Positions 34,510 to 42,603 of a stretch of DNA of 64,000 nt are shown piece by piece (position 1 is the stretch's first letter; each line of letters begins with the position of its first letter). The notes under the pieces were generated by a model. That model was not told where the DNA came from. It saw only the letters and a list, made by a program, of their open reading frames with translations, and ran no database searches. The stretch is taken from contig DIUY01000009.1 in assembly GCA_002422395.1 (NCBI GenBank), positions 124,306 through 188,305 on the forward strand, read 5' to 3'. The DNA is from Methylococcaceae bacterium UBA6146. GTDB lineage: Bacteria; Pseudomonadota; Gammaproteobacteria; Methylococcales; Methylomonadaceae. A program made the translations under genes and the position numbers.

Positions 34510-34700
34510 TCCTGAACTGGAGTGTCGAACAGGTAACCCAGCAACTCCTCCGACTTCGGGTCGTTGCGTTTGATCAGTCCTGCCCTTGCCATTTCGACTG
34601 ATATTATATATGCTGTCATAGGGTTTATTTTTTCCATTATGTAATCCTATCGTTTCAATTCTGCCATCAATTGGCGTTCTAAAAAAAGCATCAATGCTAC
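34223..34700. other. 478-bp non-CRISPR segment inside the array
   Basis: Directly bounded by complete repeats on both sides (ending 34222, starting 34701). It is AT-richer than the array and has two overlapping minus-strand ORFs. GCTTTTTTTAG (34237-34247) and its complement CTAAAAAAAGC (34679-34689) stand near the two borders as an 11-bp inverted repeat. Confidence 0.8.
34452..34637 (-). CDS. Small hypothetical protein (61 aa) inside the CRISPR array
   Basis: Starts MEKINPMTAYIISVEMARAG with an AGGA site 7 nt before the ATG, and continues KRNDPKSEELLGYLFDTP. It is a soluble, helical, mixed-charge protein. No family recognised. It overlaps the next ORF by 58 bp in another frame, so the two may be one frameshifted gene. 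It would be transcribed in the same direction as the array and cas genes. Confidence 0.5.
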   Translation of the reverse strand: MEKINPMTAYIISVEMARAGLIKRNDPKSEELLGYLFDTPVQEWPEEVSQILTPLLPNQGR

Positions 34701-36138
34701 CGGTTCATCCCCGCGGGTGCGGGGAACGCATTATGCAGTTAAACTGCACCTTTGTATTAAACGGTTCATCCCCGCGGGTGCGGGGAACGCTATCAGCAGG
34801 ACTTGCTGGCACTGGCAAAAGCCGGTTCATCCCCGCGGGTGCGGGGAACGCGTTGCAGCAAGACACCGGCGCACAGCCGCAGGCGGAGACGGTTCATCCC
34901 CGCGGGTGCGGGGAACGCTTGATCTTTCGTTAGATACCGGTCATGTTGCCCGGTTCATCCCCGCGGGTGCGGGGAACGCACATCTCTAAACGGGTTTTAT
35001 CATTCCAATTCCGGTTCATCCCCGCGGGTGCGGGGAACGCTGGCTAGTAATTACCGCGATGTAGAAAACCAACGGTTCATCCCCGCGGGTGCGGGGAACG
35101 CCTGCTTAAAGAGGGGATAAGATAATTTTTTTTCGGTTCATCCCCGCGGGTGCGGGGAACGCCAACCAGTCCAGCCGCCCAATCCAGCGGCTATCGGTTC
35201 ATCCCCGCGGGTGCGGGGAACGCTTTGGCGGTTAAGCGCCAACGCCAACAGGTAGCGGTTCATCCCCGCGGGTGCGGGGAACGCCACCACCACTTTTAAA
35301 AAAAGTGATAGGGAAACGGTTCATCCCCGCGGGTGCGGGGAACGCATCTATAGGCCGTTCTGCAGTTTGAGCAGTTGCGGTTCATCCCCGCGGGTGCGGG
35401 GAACGCTCATGACTCCATCCCCTGATGAAAGTATAGCTCGGTTCATCCCCGCGGGTGCGGGGAACGCGATGGATTAGATAGGGTGATGTTTCGATTGGTC
35501 GGTTCATCCCCGCGGGTGCGGGGAACGCTGGTTATGGTTATGGCAAGCTTTATGCAAACCCGGTTCATCCCCGCGGGTGCGGGGAACGCAGCCGCCGAAA
35601 TTGTCCAGGTTGCAACGGTAACGGTTCATCCCCGCGGGTGCGGGGAACGCATTCGGGTTGGTGCGTTCTCTAATGTCGTTGACGGTTCATCCCCGCGGGT
35701 GCGGGGAACGCTTCCAGGGAAACACTTGCACCCATTAAAATGGCGGTTCATCCCCGCGGGTGCGGGGAACGCCCCGTTTAATACTTCAACGGTCAACGCG
35801 TCACCGGTTCATCCCCGCGGGTGCGGGGAACGCTTCCAAAATATCGTCCCGGCGTGTCGCAGGGACGGTTCATCCCCGCGGGTGCGGGGAACGCTTTTTA
35901 GCCGCGCTTTTATGCCACTTGCCCAACGGTTCATCCCCGCGGGTGCGGGGAACGCCTTGTCGCCGTTTTGGGCGACTTCAAACAGGGCGGTTCATCCCCG
36001 CGGGTGCGGGGAACGCACGCACCATGCCCTTTGCCCAGTCAAGAAGGGCGGTTCATCCCCGCGGGTGCGGGGAACGCTTCATCCGCCCTTTGGTCGGCAA
36101 ACATATCCACGGTTCATCCCCGCGGGTGCGGGGAACGC
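34701..36138 (-). CRISPR. Main type I-E CRISPR array (24 repeats, 23 spacers)
   Basis: 29-bp repeats, plus strand CGGTTCATC + CCCCGCGGGTGCGGGG + AACGC; the hairpin core is CCCCGC/GCGGGG. Period is 61 bp with 32-bp spacers throughout, except one 38-bp spacer at 34852-34889. All 24 copies read identically. The orientation matches the E. coli I-E repeat on the minus strand, so the leader is on the cas2 side (36139-36226) and the youngest spacers are near 36138. Confidence 0.98.
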
Positions 36139-36226
36139 ACTTATCTTAACTGATTGTTAGATAAACAGAAATAACCTTGCCAAAATTTCACCGGATTTTC
36201 CGGCATTTTCCAGGTTGTTAAAGAGC
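36139..36226 (-). promoter_or_regulatory. CRISPR leader
   Basis: AT-rich 88 bp between the cas2 stop and the first repeat. It has AATCAGTTAAGATAAG-like sequence next to the repeat on the minus strand, where an IHF site would be expected in type I-E leaders. The match to IHF consensus is loose. Confidence 0.6.
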
Positions 36227-36520
36227 TCAGGATTCATTGTCTTCCACGGGGAAAAAAGAGACCAATTTTAGGCCGTCCAGCTCGACCGGCATGCGGCGGT
36301 TTTTGCCTAGGGTCATAAAATCGAAACCGGATTCGGTGTTGGTGCTCCACGTCATGACGGCGTTGCCGTCTTCGATACCCTCTTCAATCTGTGACCAGAT
36401 CATGTCGCGGACTTTGGTGGACAGATCGCCAACGTAAACACCGGCGCGGATTTCTATTAGCCAAACCGCCAGCCGCCCGCGCAACCTTGGCGGCACGTTT
36501 TCAACTACGATGACCAACAT
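36227..36520 (-). CDS. cas2: CRISPR adaptation nuclease-fold protein Cas2e
   Basis: 97 residues of the type I-E Cas2 form (MLVIVVENVPPRLRGRLAVW), with the extended C-terminal tail of Cas2e. It bridges Cas1 dimers in the spacer integration complex. It overlaps cas1 by 20 bp and is the last cas gene before the leader. Confidence 0.96.
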   Translation of the reverse strand: MLVIVVENVPPRLRGRLAVWLIEIRAGVYVGDLSTKVRDMIWSQIEEGIEDGNAVMTWSTNTESGFDFMTLGKNRRMPVELDGLKLVSFFPVEDNES

Positions 36521-37412
36521 CGCCGATGCTCTCTGGGTTGGGAATGGCTGGGGCTATGGATTCTTCAAAAGATTTGGGGATTTCCAATTCCCCAGCCGCC
36601 AGCACGTCCTCGATGGTTGGGATGATTTTCTTGAGGATTTTACTTTGCCGGAAAATGTCACGGCACATTAGCCGGACTTCACGCTCAGGGTCGCGGTAAT
36701 TTTTGGCGGCGATTTTGAAGGCATGGGGGATGATGTCGTCAAATTTGAACAAGTCGGCGATGTCGTAAACGAACGACAGCGGCTTGCCGGTGTGGATGAA
36801 GCCGATGGCGGGCGCGTAACCGGCGGCCAGCACGGCGGCTTCGCTGATGCCGTAGAGACAGGCGGTGGCGGAGCTGATGCACCGGTTGGCAGTGTCGCTG
36901 TTATCCCACTGGGTGTGGTCGTAGTTACGGCCTTTCCATTCAACCCCGGCTTGTTTGGCGAGCAGTTGGTAGATTTTTTTCACCCGCGCACCTTCTATGC
37001 CACGCAATTGTTCAACGCTGCGGCGTTCCGGCGGTTTTTCGCCGAAGCGGATTTCGTACATTTTGCGCACCACTTTCAAGCGTGCCGCATCGTCCAAGGC
37101 AAGCTTGGCTTGGTACAGCAGGCGGTCGGAGCGTGCCCCGCCGGGCTGGCCTGAGGCATACAATCTGACCCCCGCTTCACCGACCCAAACCAATAAGGTG
37201 CCAGCCCTGGCCGCCAGCGCGGCGGCGTGGTGCGACACGCGTGTGCCGGGTTCGAGCATGATGCAGGCGATGCTGCCGACGGGGATGTGGGTGCGGATGC
37301 CGGTTTCGTCAATGACGACAAACGCGCCGTCTTTGACATCGACCTGGCCTTTTTCAATGAAAACAAGGGAGACGCGTTCTTTCATGGCGATAGGTTTAAG
37401 GGGAGGGAGCAT
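36501..37412 (-). CDS. cas1: CRISPR integrase Cas1e
   Basis: 303 residues very similar to E. coli Cas1 by eye. LEPGTRVSHH, ASGQPGGARSD, VEQLRGIEGARV (catalytic Glu) and IGFIHTGKPLSFVYDIADLF (catalytic His and Asp) are all present. It captures and integrates prespacers with Cas2. It is separated from cas6e by 194 bp that hold a MITE-A copy, so adaptation genes may be less tightly coupled to the interference genes. Confidence 0.97.
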   Translation of the reverse strand: MLPPLKPIAMKERVSLVFIEKGQVDVKDGAFVVIDETGIRTHIPVGSIACIMLEPGTRVSHHAAALAARAGTLLVWVGEAGVRLYASGQPGGARSDRLLYQAKLALDDAARLKVVRKMYEIRFGEKPPERRSVEQLRGIEGARVKKIYQLLAKQAGVEWKGRNYDHTQWDNSDTANRCISSATACLYGISEAAVLAAGYAPAIGFIHTGKPLSFVYDIADLFKFDDIIPHAFKIAAKNYRDPEREVRLMCRDIFRQSKILKKIIPTIEDVLAAGELEIPKSFEESIAPAIPNPESIGDVGHRS

Positions 37413-37496
37413 TAGTTTTCCAGTTTTTATTAGAATAGCTTGCAGGGGTTGAGCGCTTTATTCTAGGGTTCGATTATTATTACATTAACAATCAAG

Positions 37497-37603
37497 GGTG
37501 GTGGGTTAAATGTGGTTGGAGTACAAGCCAAGGCTTGTGCTGAGGCAAACCAAAGTTTGCACTCCAACTTATAAAGGTGCAACTACAGATTTAACCTACC
37601 ACC
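37497..37603. repeat. MITE-A copy 3, between cas6e and cas1
   Basis: 107 bp from GGTGGTGGGTTAAATG to TTTAACCTACCACC. Exact 8-bp duplications CAATCAAG flank it (37489-37496 and 37604-37611). The right one overlaps the cas6e stop codon (37607-37609). Inner palindromes around AAGCCAAGGCTT and CAAACCAAAGTTTG are retained with a few changes. Confidence 0.92.
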
Positions 37604-37606
37604 CAA

Positions 37607-38227
37607 TCAAGTTCTTGCCACCGACAATAAACCACAGCCGAAAGCTTTAGCCGGACCGATGCCTTGTTTTATTTGCTCCATAAACATATCCGGTTCTTGG
37701 ACAGTTAAAACCCCTTCAAAGGCAACAGGTACAATCTTGCCGCCATGGCCTTTTGGGCGCTGCCCATCCCTTTTATAAAAATACAAAGGCGGACATGGGC
37801 GAACCAACAAACTATCCAATTGCGCCCAGGTTTGCAGCTTGCGTTCTATCCAGTTTTTCTGATCTTCCTCTTTTATCAAAGGCACTCGGTTAGATTTTAT
37901 AACGCCTTTGCTGTTTTTCCGCTCTTGCTGATCTTTAATCGTTTTAACCGGATTGGCAACCAGCAAAAAGCGCAAACGCTGATTTTTAGGCACGGATAAA
38001 GGGTACTCCCGTGTACCTAGCAGCTTGATTTGTTCATTTACAGAACTTGGAGCCATCTCGGACTGCATCAATATGGATGCACCAACCCCCGCTTGTTGTT
38101 GCTCGACTCTAAACAAAAAGCGTCTAGGCTTATCGTCCTGGCCTGGAAACAGTAACCACAAATCTTGATGTATTTGGTAAATAGTCTTCGGCTTTCTAAA
38201 ATCAATAAAGACTTTACTCAAGTACAT
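37607..38227 (-). CDS. cas6e: crRNA-processing endonuclease Cas6e (CasE)
   Basis: 206 residues beginning MYLSKVFIDFRKPKTIYQIH, the CasE opening with its catalytic His. The C-terminal glycine-rich loop is GIGPAKAFGCGLLSV. It cuts the repeat hairpin to make crRNA and stays bound to its 3' handle in Cascade. The ATG at 38227 has a perfect AGGAGG site and lies 14 bp inside the end of cas5e; the in-frame start at 38242 is not needed. Confidence 0.95.
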   Translation of the reverse strand: MYLSKVFIDFRKPKTIYQIHQDLWLLFPGQDDKPRRFLFRVEQQQAGVGASILMQSEMAPSSVNEQIKLLGTREYPLSVPKNQRLRFLLVANPVKTIKDQQERKNSKGVIKSNRVPLIKEEDQKNWIERKLQTWAQLDSLLVRPCPPLYFYKRDGQRPKGHGGKIVPVAFEGVLTVQEPDMFMEQIKQGIGPAKAFGCGLLSVART

Positions 38228-38909
38228 GTTCGCCTCCTGCACCTAAAATAGTGATTTTTCGGTTGTTAAATTGCCGTACGGTTGTTGCAAACAAGGGTTG
38301 GTCGCGCACCATCATAGGTGTGCCTCCAGCCAATTCATGTTCGCTGTAGAGCGTGCCCTGATAAGGCGCAATTTGGCTTAACGCCGCTTGGACATTTTCG
38401 GCGCTTATCACGGCTTCATAGAGTGGACGTTGTATCGGGCAAGAACGCCGTCCTAAAAACGGCGTGTAAACAGGCTTTTGGATAGCTTGTTTAATCCTCT
38501 CCAAACCATAATAAGCCTTTTCTGTAAATTCCAGTGCCAAGGTAAATTCGGCATCACAGAGATATTCGCGCCGCGACACAATGGCTTCCGGCCTTGGTTT
38601 TCCATCGACTTTTCTGGCGTGTTGAACGGTATGAAAGTCGGTGATTTTTTGCATGGACACTGGCAGTTTTGGCAGTGAATTTTCCCGCTGGGCAATTTCG
38701 CGCCGGTTAGCCCTGACGGTTAGCTTAAAACTATTATCCAGGGCTTTTAATTCAGCTAAATCCTCTCGTTCTAACCCTAGACACGCGCCCAACAGACCGA
38801 TAATTGCGCTACGGGTGGGGAAAATCAGGCTGGGGCGATAATCTTCATAGGTATGCCCACCCCACGCCTGCATGGCCCCTTGCAGTTTAATGATGAGAAA
38901 GTCTTGCAT
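38214..38909 (-). CDS. cas5e: Cascade subunit Cas5e (CasD)
   Basis: 231 residues opening MQDFLIIKLQGAMQAWGGHTYEDYRPS, the RAMP-fold start of CasD. It binds the 5' handle of crRNA in Cascade. TFPTRSAIIGLLGACLG-type sequence is conserved (here IFPTRSAIIGLLGACLG). Only 3 bp separate it from cas7e. Confidence 0.95.
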   Translation of the reverse strand: MQDFLIIKLQGAMQAWGGHTYEDYRPSLIFPTRSAIIGLLGACLGLEREDLAELKALDNSFKLTVRANRREIAQRENSLPKLPVSMQKITDFHTVQHARKVDGKPRPEAIVSRREYLCDAEFTLALEFTEKAYYGLERIKQAIQKPVYTPFLGRRSCPIQRPLYEAVISAENVQAALSQIAPYQGTLYSEHELAGGTPMMVRDQPLFATTVRQFNNRKITILGAGGEHVLE

Positions 38910-38912
38910 AGT

Positions 38913-40082
38913 TTATGCCTTGCCGTCGTTTTGTAGCCATTGCTCCAGTTCGGCTAAGGTTTTTAGGCGTTGATCTTGTATGGTGCAGTCTTCAATGCTG
39001 AAAAAACCTGTTGCATCTTGTAAGCCGTAAGCGTCATAAATCCTGTTTTTATAGTCGCAGAAGGCGTTGATTGAGGGTTTACGAAATCCGCCGCTTTTGC
39101 CTCTAGCAACGGGTTCTTCAAAGGCGTTGGCCAGGGATATGGGCATGTCGCTTAATGATACGCAGGCAAAGTCGGCAAGGTTGTCTGCGGCTGTGCTGTT
39201 ACGCTTGGCATTTGGAATAACAGTGGCTAACATGTGCAAAACATGCGCCGCGACTTCTAACGCCTTTTCGCGGCTGATCTCACCCATATTTTCTTGTAAT
39301 TGGCTCAAGTTGAGCGAAGCATAACGGTAAAATACGCCAGCACTGAATTCTTGGGTATCGAGATGCGCTGAACCAGTATCTCCAGCTTCTTGGGTCAAAT
39401 CATCAACGGCAGTGAACCAATCGATGTCTCCATCTACTGTGTGAGTCGTGATGACGTGAGCGACGGCAAGAGCAGCATCAACAGATGTCATAATCCCCGA
39501 TGTCGCCATCCGTCCTGACAAGGCAATATCAACACTGTTTTGGAACGCAGCATTGAATTTTCTGAAACTATCTTTTTTGGTTTCCTTATCCCAAATTTTT
39601 TGAAAAGTCTTTTCGTCGTCAATATGCTCAGTCTGAAGTTGCTGATAAAGTTCACAGTACTTTTCGATTTCATAGACTGACCAAGCGGCAACAGCTCCTG
39701 ATTCGGTGCCTTCGAGCTTTATCCTGTCAACATCATTGCCTTGGCCTTTTTTTACTTTTTCTTCCAATTCTTTAATTTCTTTGACGCCCGCTACTGACAT
39801 TAATACTACATCAATAACGGTTTCAGGAAATTTGTCTTTCAGCAATTTACGGTATTTGTCCCGAAGTAGAGTCAGTTGTTTGGTGCGTTCCGATGGCTTG
39901 CCAAACTGTGTCTCATAAAAGGGAGAAGTACGAAGTGCTCGTTTCAAGCTCTGGCTGGAAATCCGCACCCGCCGAGTGCCACCAAATACGGCTGTTTTTT
40001 GCATGCCCATATCATCACGGTTTAAGCATGAAGAGTTATGGGAAATTAGGATATGGTAATTGACAAAGTTTTTATCAGACAT
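38913..40082 (-). CDS. cas7e: Cascade backbone subunit Cas7e (CasC)
   Basis: 389 residues from the ATG at 40082 (AAGGA 8 nt upstream), starting MSDKNFVNYHILISHNSSCL and containing RRVRISSQSLKRALR. Six copies are expected to coat the crRNA. The longer frame to 40163 only reads back through the DUF2442 gene. The start overlaps the end of the DUF2442 gene by 8 bp, so translation may be coupled to that inserted gene. Confidence 0.95.
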   Translation of the reverse strand: MSDKNFVNYHILISHNSSCLNRDDMGMQKTAVFGGTRRVRISSQSLKRALRTSPFYETQFGKPSERTKQLTLLRDKYRKLLKDKFPETVIDVVLMSVAGVKEIKELEEKVKKGQGNDVDRIKLEGTESGAVAAWSVYEIEKYCELYQQLQTEHIDDEKTFQKIWDKETKKDSFRKFNAAFQNSVDIALSGRMATSGIMTSVDAALAVAHVITTHTVDGDIDWFTAVDDLTQEAGDTGSAHLDTQEFSAGVFYRYASLNLSQLQENMGEISREKALEVAAHVLHMLATVIPNAKRNSTAADNLADFACVSLSDMPISLANAFEEPVARGKSGGFRKPSINAFCDYKNRIYDAYGLQDATGFFSIEDCTIQDQRLKTLAELEQWLQNDGKA

Positions 40083-40332
40083 GTTGGGTTCCTTGGGTTT
40101 GTAATAAGTCATGCAAAAATTCAGGGGCCAAATCGGCACCGTTGGGCCAGACGATAGTGTCAAGTTCGGTGTCTAGTTTGACTTGGCTAAACAGCTTGAC
40201 ATCTTTAAGGGGTTCAAACACCGCTCCCCATAATTCTTTGCTCAAATCAACGGCACCTTCTGCACCGTCGTTAAACTTGAGCCAGAGTTGGTAGTCTTTA
40301 AGATGCTTAGCATCGGTAACGTGCAAGATCAT
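40075..40332 (-). CDS. DUF2442 small protein inserted in the cas operon
   Basis: 85 residues from the ATG at 40332 (GGAG 9 nt upstream), starting MILHVTDAKHLKDYQLWLKF and continuing with the DUF2442 pattern of an acidic WPNGADLAPEFLHDLL end. Proteins of this family are usually encoded next to DUF4160, as here, and have been suggested from gene context to be part of toxin-antitoxin-like pairs. Function not established. It lies 5 bp after the DUF4160 gene and overlaps cas7e by 8 bp. Confidence 0.85.
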   Translation of the reverse strand: MILHVTDAKHLKDYQLWLKFNDGAEGAVDLSKELWGAVFEPLKDVKLFSQVKLDTELDTIVWPNGADLAPEFLHDLLQTQGTQHV

Positions 40333-40337
40333 TGCGT

Positions 40338-40595
40338 TTACTCCAAAGGGGCTATGGGTTTTAAAGGCTCTCGTCGTTGGCAGCAGCGCCAGTTGTCCAG
40401 TAATTCTTCCTGATGCAAGTCCAGCCATTCCAGCACATGCTTTAGCGCCCGTTTAGGGAACTTTCCCTCTACGACGCCACCATCAATGGTGACGATGATT
40501 TCATAATCGCTGTACTTGGCGTGGAAGTGCGGCGGACTGTGGTCTGACCAATACATGGTGATGATAATGCCCAAAAAACGGCTGATGATGGGCAT
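40338..40595 (-). CDS. DUF4160 small protein inserted in the cas operon
   Basis: 85 residues with the complete DUF4160 signature: MPIISRFLGIIITMYWSDHS, then PPHFHAKYSDYEIIVTIDGG, then LEWLDLHQEELLDNW. The HFHA motif is invariant in the family. It starts 2 bp after the cse2 stop, so it is tightly embedded between cse2 and the DUF2442 gene. Standard type I-E operons have cas7 at this point. Confidence 0.88.
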   Translation of the reverse strand: MPIISRFLGIIITMYWSDHSPPHFHAKYSDYEIIVTIDGGVVEGKFPKRALKHVLEWLDLHQEELLDNWRCCQRREPLKPIAPLE

Positions 40596-40597
40596 GG

Positions 40598-41116
40598 TCA
40601 GTCTTCTTTGATGTCTTGGGTTTGTGGGGGTGCGGATAGATAAAAATCCTGCATTAAACGGCGTTTACTGCTTTCGCTTTTTTCCTTGGTTTTTCCCCAA
40701 TGGAATAGCATGTCACCAAATACTGTGTAGTCGATTGTTGCATTTGGCTTTAACTGTAGTAATTGTTGCAGAAGTCGTCTTAGTTGAATTAAGTCTTGAG
40801 GATATTCTGATCGTATAACTAGAAATAATCGGCGATCTTTTATTTTTTTTGCTTCGAATAATTTGTAAAGCAATGCCCCAAAACTTTTAGCACCTTCTTT
40901 GTGATGAACGAAAGGCAAAAAGTAAACCAGTCGAGCGGCTTGCGAAATGCTATTGGTGGCAAATACGGTATCCTGAATCAGCCGATAAAATACCGGATTA
41001 GTCCGTAAATCATCGGCTTCAACTTCACGCCGAATTGATGCTTGCTCGCCGTTGCTTAACGAGTCATATTTTTTAATAAGCCCCACATAATCTTTAGGAA
41101 GCGGTTTAATATTCAT
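40598..41116 (-). CDS. cse2: Cascade small subunit Cse2 (CasB)
   Basis: 172 residues, all helical, in the usual size range, with the loosely conserved FYRLIQDTVFA and HHKEGAKSFGALLYKLFEAK segments. Two copies stabilise the R-loop in Cascade. It lies 8 bp after cse1. Confidence 0.9.
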   Translation of the reverse strand: MNIKPLPKDYVGLIKKYDSLSNGEQASIRREVEADDLRTNPVFYRLIQDTVFATNSISQAARLVYFLPFVHHKEGAKSFGALLYKLFEAKKIKDRRLFLVIRSEYPQDLIQLRRLLQQLLQLKPNATIDYTVFGDMLFHWGKTKEKSESSKRRLMQDFYLSAPPQTQDIKED

Positions 41117-41124
41117 TATTTCTC

Positions 41125-42603
41125 CTAAATCAATCCGTTTAACTCAAAACTTAAATCTGACCGTTTTTTTATGATTATTTTTAATCTCTTTGGGTCATGC
41201 TCATATGGAATAACAATAGAATCAAAAATTCTTTTGCTTAACTTCACCAGCGATTTTTTTGCCACTGTTATTTGTCCACTGGCTTCGTTCCAGTCGATTG
41301 CTTTCAATAACTCATGAATCAAAGGTTCTGATAAGCCATAAAACTGCTCGTCTCCTTGGTTCGCTAATCCTTTAATTCCTATCGCTTTGCCAATTGCATA
41401 AAGCTTGCTGTGGAGAATAGATTTACAACTCAAACCCGTGTCAATAATGACATTCAAATGTTGTAAATTCGAATCCCAGCCACTTTTCAATGAATATAAT
41501 TCATGGCAGCGTTGTAGTATCAACGCCTGCTTATTGCAGTAACCGCCAATTATTAAATCTAAAGGATGCCGTCGAAAAACTTGCTTAAATTGGCTAATAA
41601 CGGGTGCGGGAGTGTGCCCGCCCTTTTTGCTATCTTCTTCTATAAGAATTGATGATAGATGTGTCCATGCGGGGCTTGTCGTACTAAATGACAAAAAGCT
41701 TTCTAACTTTTCGGGCGCGTTTTTATCCTTATTATCAAAAGTCCATTTTCTTGGTGTATGAGGATGCGGCCATACACCGATTACATCAAAATAAAAATCG
41801 GAACCAAGACGAAATTCTGATCCGTTTTCCATTATCTCTATTAAAACCGGCAGCCAAAACAGCCCTCTAGTAAAACCAATTTCATGCACATAAATTTTCT
41901 TTCGGTTTTTTGAGGTTTCTTTAGATTTTGATTTCTTTATGTATTCATCTAATTGTTCAACTTCCACAATTGGATCAATCCAAACAGGCCTGTTATTTAT
42001 CGACGGATACAATTTGTTTATAAATTCACGATGCAAAACATTTAACCAAAGCGTTTTTCTTAGTGTTTCGCCTTTAACTAACGTGTTTATCGGAGTAGCA
42101 CATCGCAACCCTGCCTTTTGCTTTCCTGAGAATCCAGGCGCATTGGTATTCTGATTAAACAACGCAATTGCAATATCGCCCAAATGAGCAGTCTTTATTT
42201 CGCCAACCTCATTGAAGAAGGCATGATTATTACCTTCCGGCAATCCTATAAAAAGCTTTTGGATAGGCTGTGTTTTCTCAGCGTTAAACCCTTTGATTTG
42301 CATAAAGGGCATTTTAGGGTGGAGCAAGTCAAACCAATCATGAAACGGAGCAATGCCTTTTTCATAATCTTTTTCTGGCATCGGTTCTGACCAACATCGC
42401 AGTAAAGCTTTAGAGTCTTCCGGCATTAATACTACTTGCACTATGCAAACAAGAAGTTGCAAGGCTGATAACTCCATATCATCACGAAAGCAGCTTAGTT
42501 GCCAGCCTTGCTCTTGTTGATAGCAAAGCAATTGCCTTAGCGATAAACGCTGAAATTCGCCGTTTAGGACTACGGGAATCCAATTATCAATGAGTAAATT
42601 CAT
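41125..42603 (-). CDS. cse1: Cascade large subunit Cse1 / Cas8e (CasA)
   Basis: 492 residues opening MNLLIDNWIPVVLNGEFQRLSL, typical of CasA. It recognises the PAM and recruits Cas3. The N-terminal domain is followed by a C-terminal four-helix bundle. The start overlaps the end of cas3 by 4 bp. It is quite Lys- and Ile-rich compared with cas1 and cas2, which may reflect a different evolutionary source or weak constraint. Confidence 0.93.
   Translation of the reverse strand: MNLLIDNWIPVVLNGEFQRLSLRQLLCYQQEQGWQLSCFRDDMELSALQLLVCIVQVVLMPEDSKALLRCWSEPMPEKDYEKGIAPFHDWFDLLHPKMPFMQIKGFNAEKTQPIQKLFIGLPEGNNHAFFNEVGEIKTAHLGDIAIALFNQNTNAPGFSGKQKAGLRCATPINTLVKGETLRKTLWLNVLHREFINKLYPSINNRPVWIDPIVEVEQLDEYIKKSKSKETSKNRKKIYVHEIGFTRGLFWLPVLIEIMENGSEFRLGSDFYFDVIGVWPHPHTPRKWTFDNKDKNAPEKLESFLSFSTTSPAWTHLSSILIEEDSKKGGHTPAPVISQFKQVFRRHPLDLIIGGYCNKQALILQRCHELYSLKSGWDSNLQHLNVIIDTGLSCKSILHSKLYAIGKAIGIKGLANQGDEQFYGLSEPLIHELLKAIDWNEASGQITVAKKSLVKLSKRIFDSIVIPYEHDPKRLKIIIKKRSDLSFELNGLI

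Noticed and set aside
34694..36160. Long plus-strand ORFs across the CRISPR array rich in HPRGCGER, GSSPRVRGT and FIPAGAGNA
   Set aside because: These are six-frame readings of the 29-bp repeat with a 61-bp period; no gene is present.
37413..40163. Upstream start of cas7e at 40163 and of cas6e at 38242
   Set aside because: The extra codons lie inside neighbouring genes and lack ribosome sites; internal ATGs with AAGGA or AGGAGG match the family starts.
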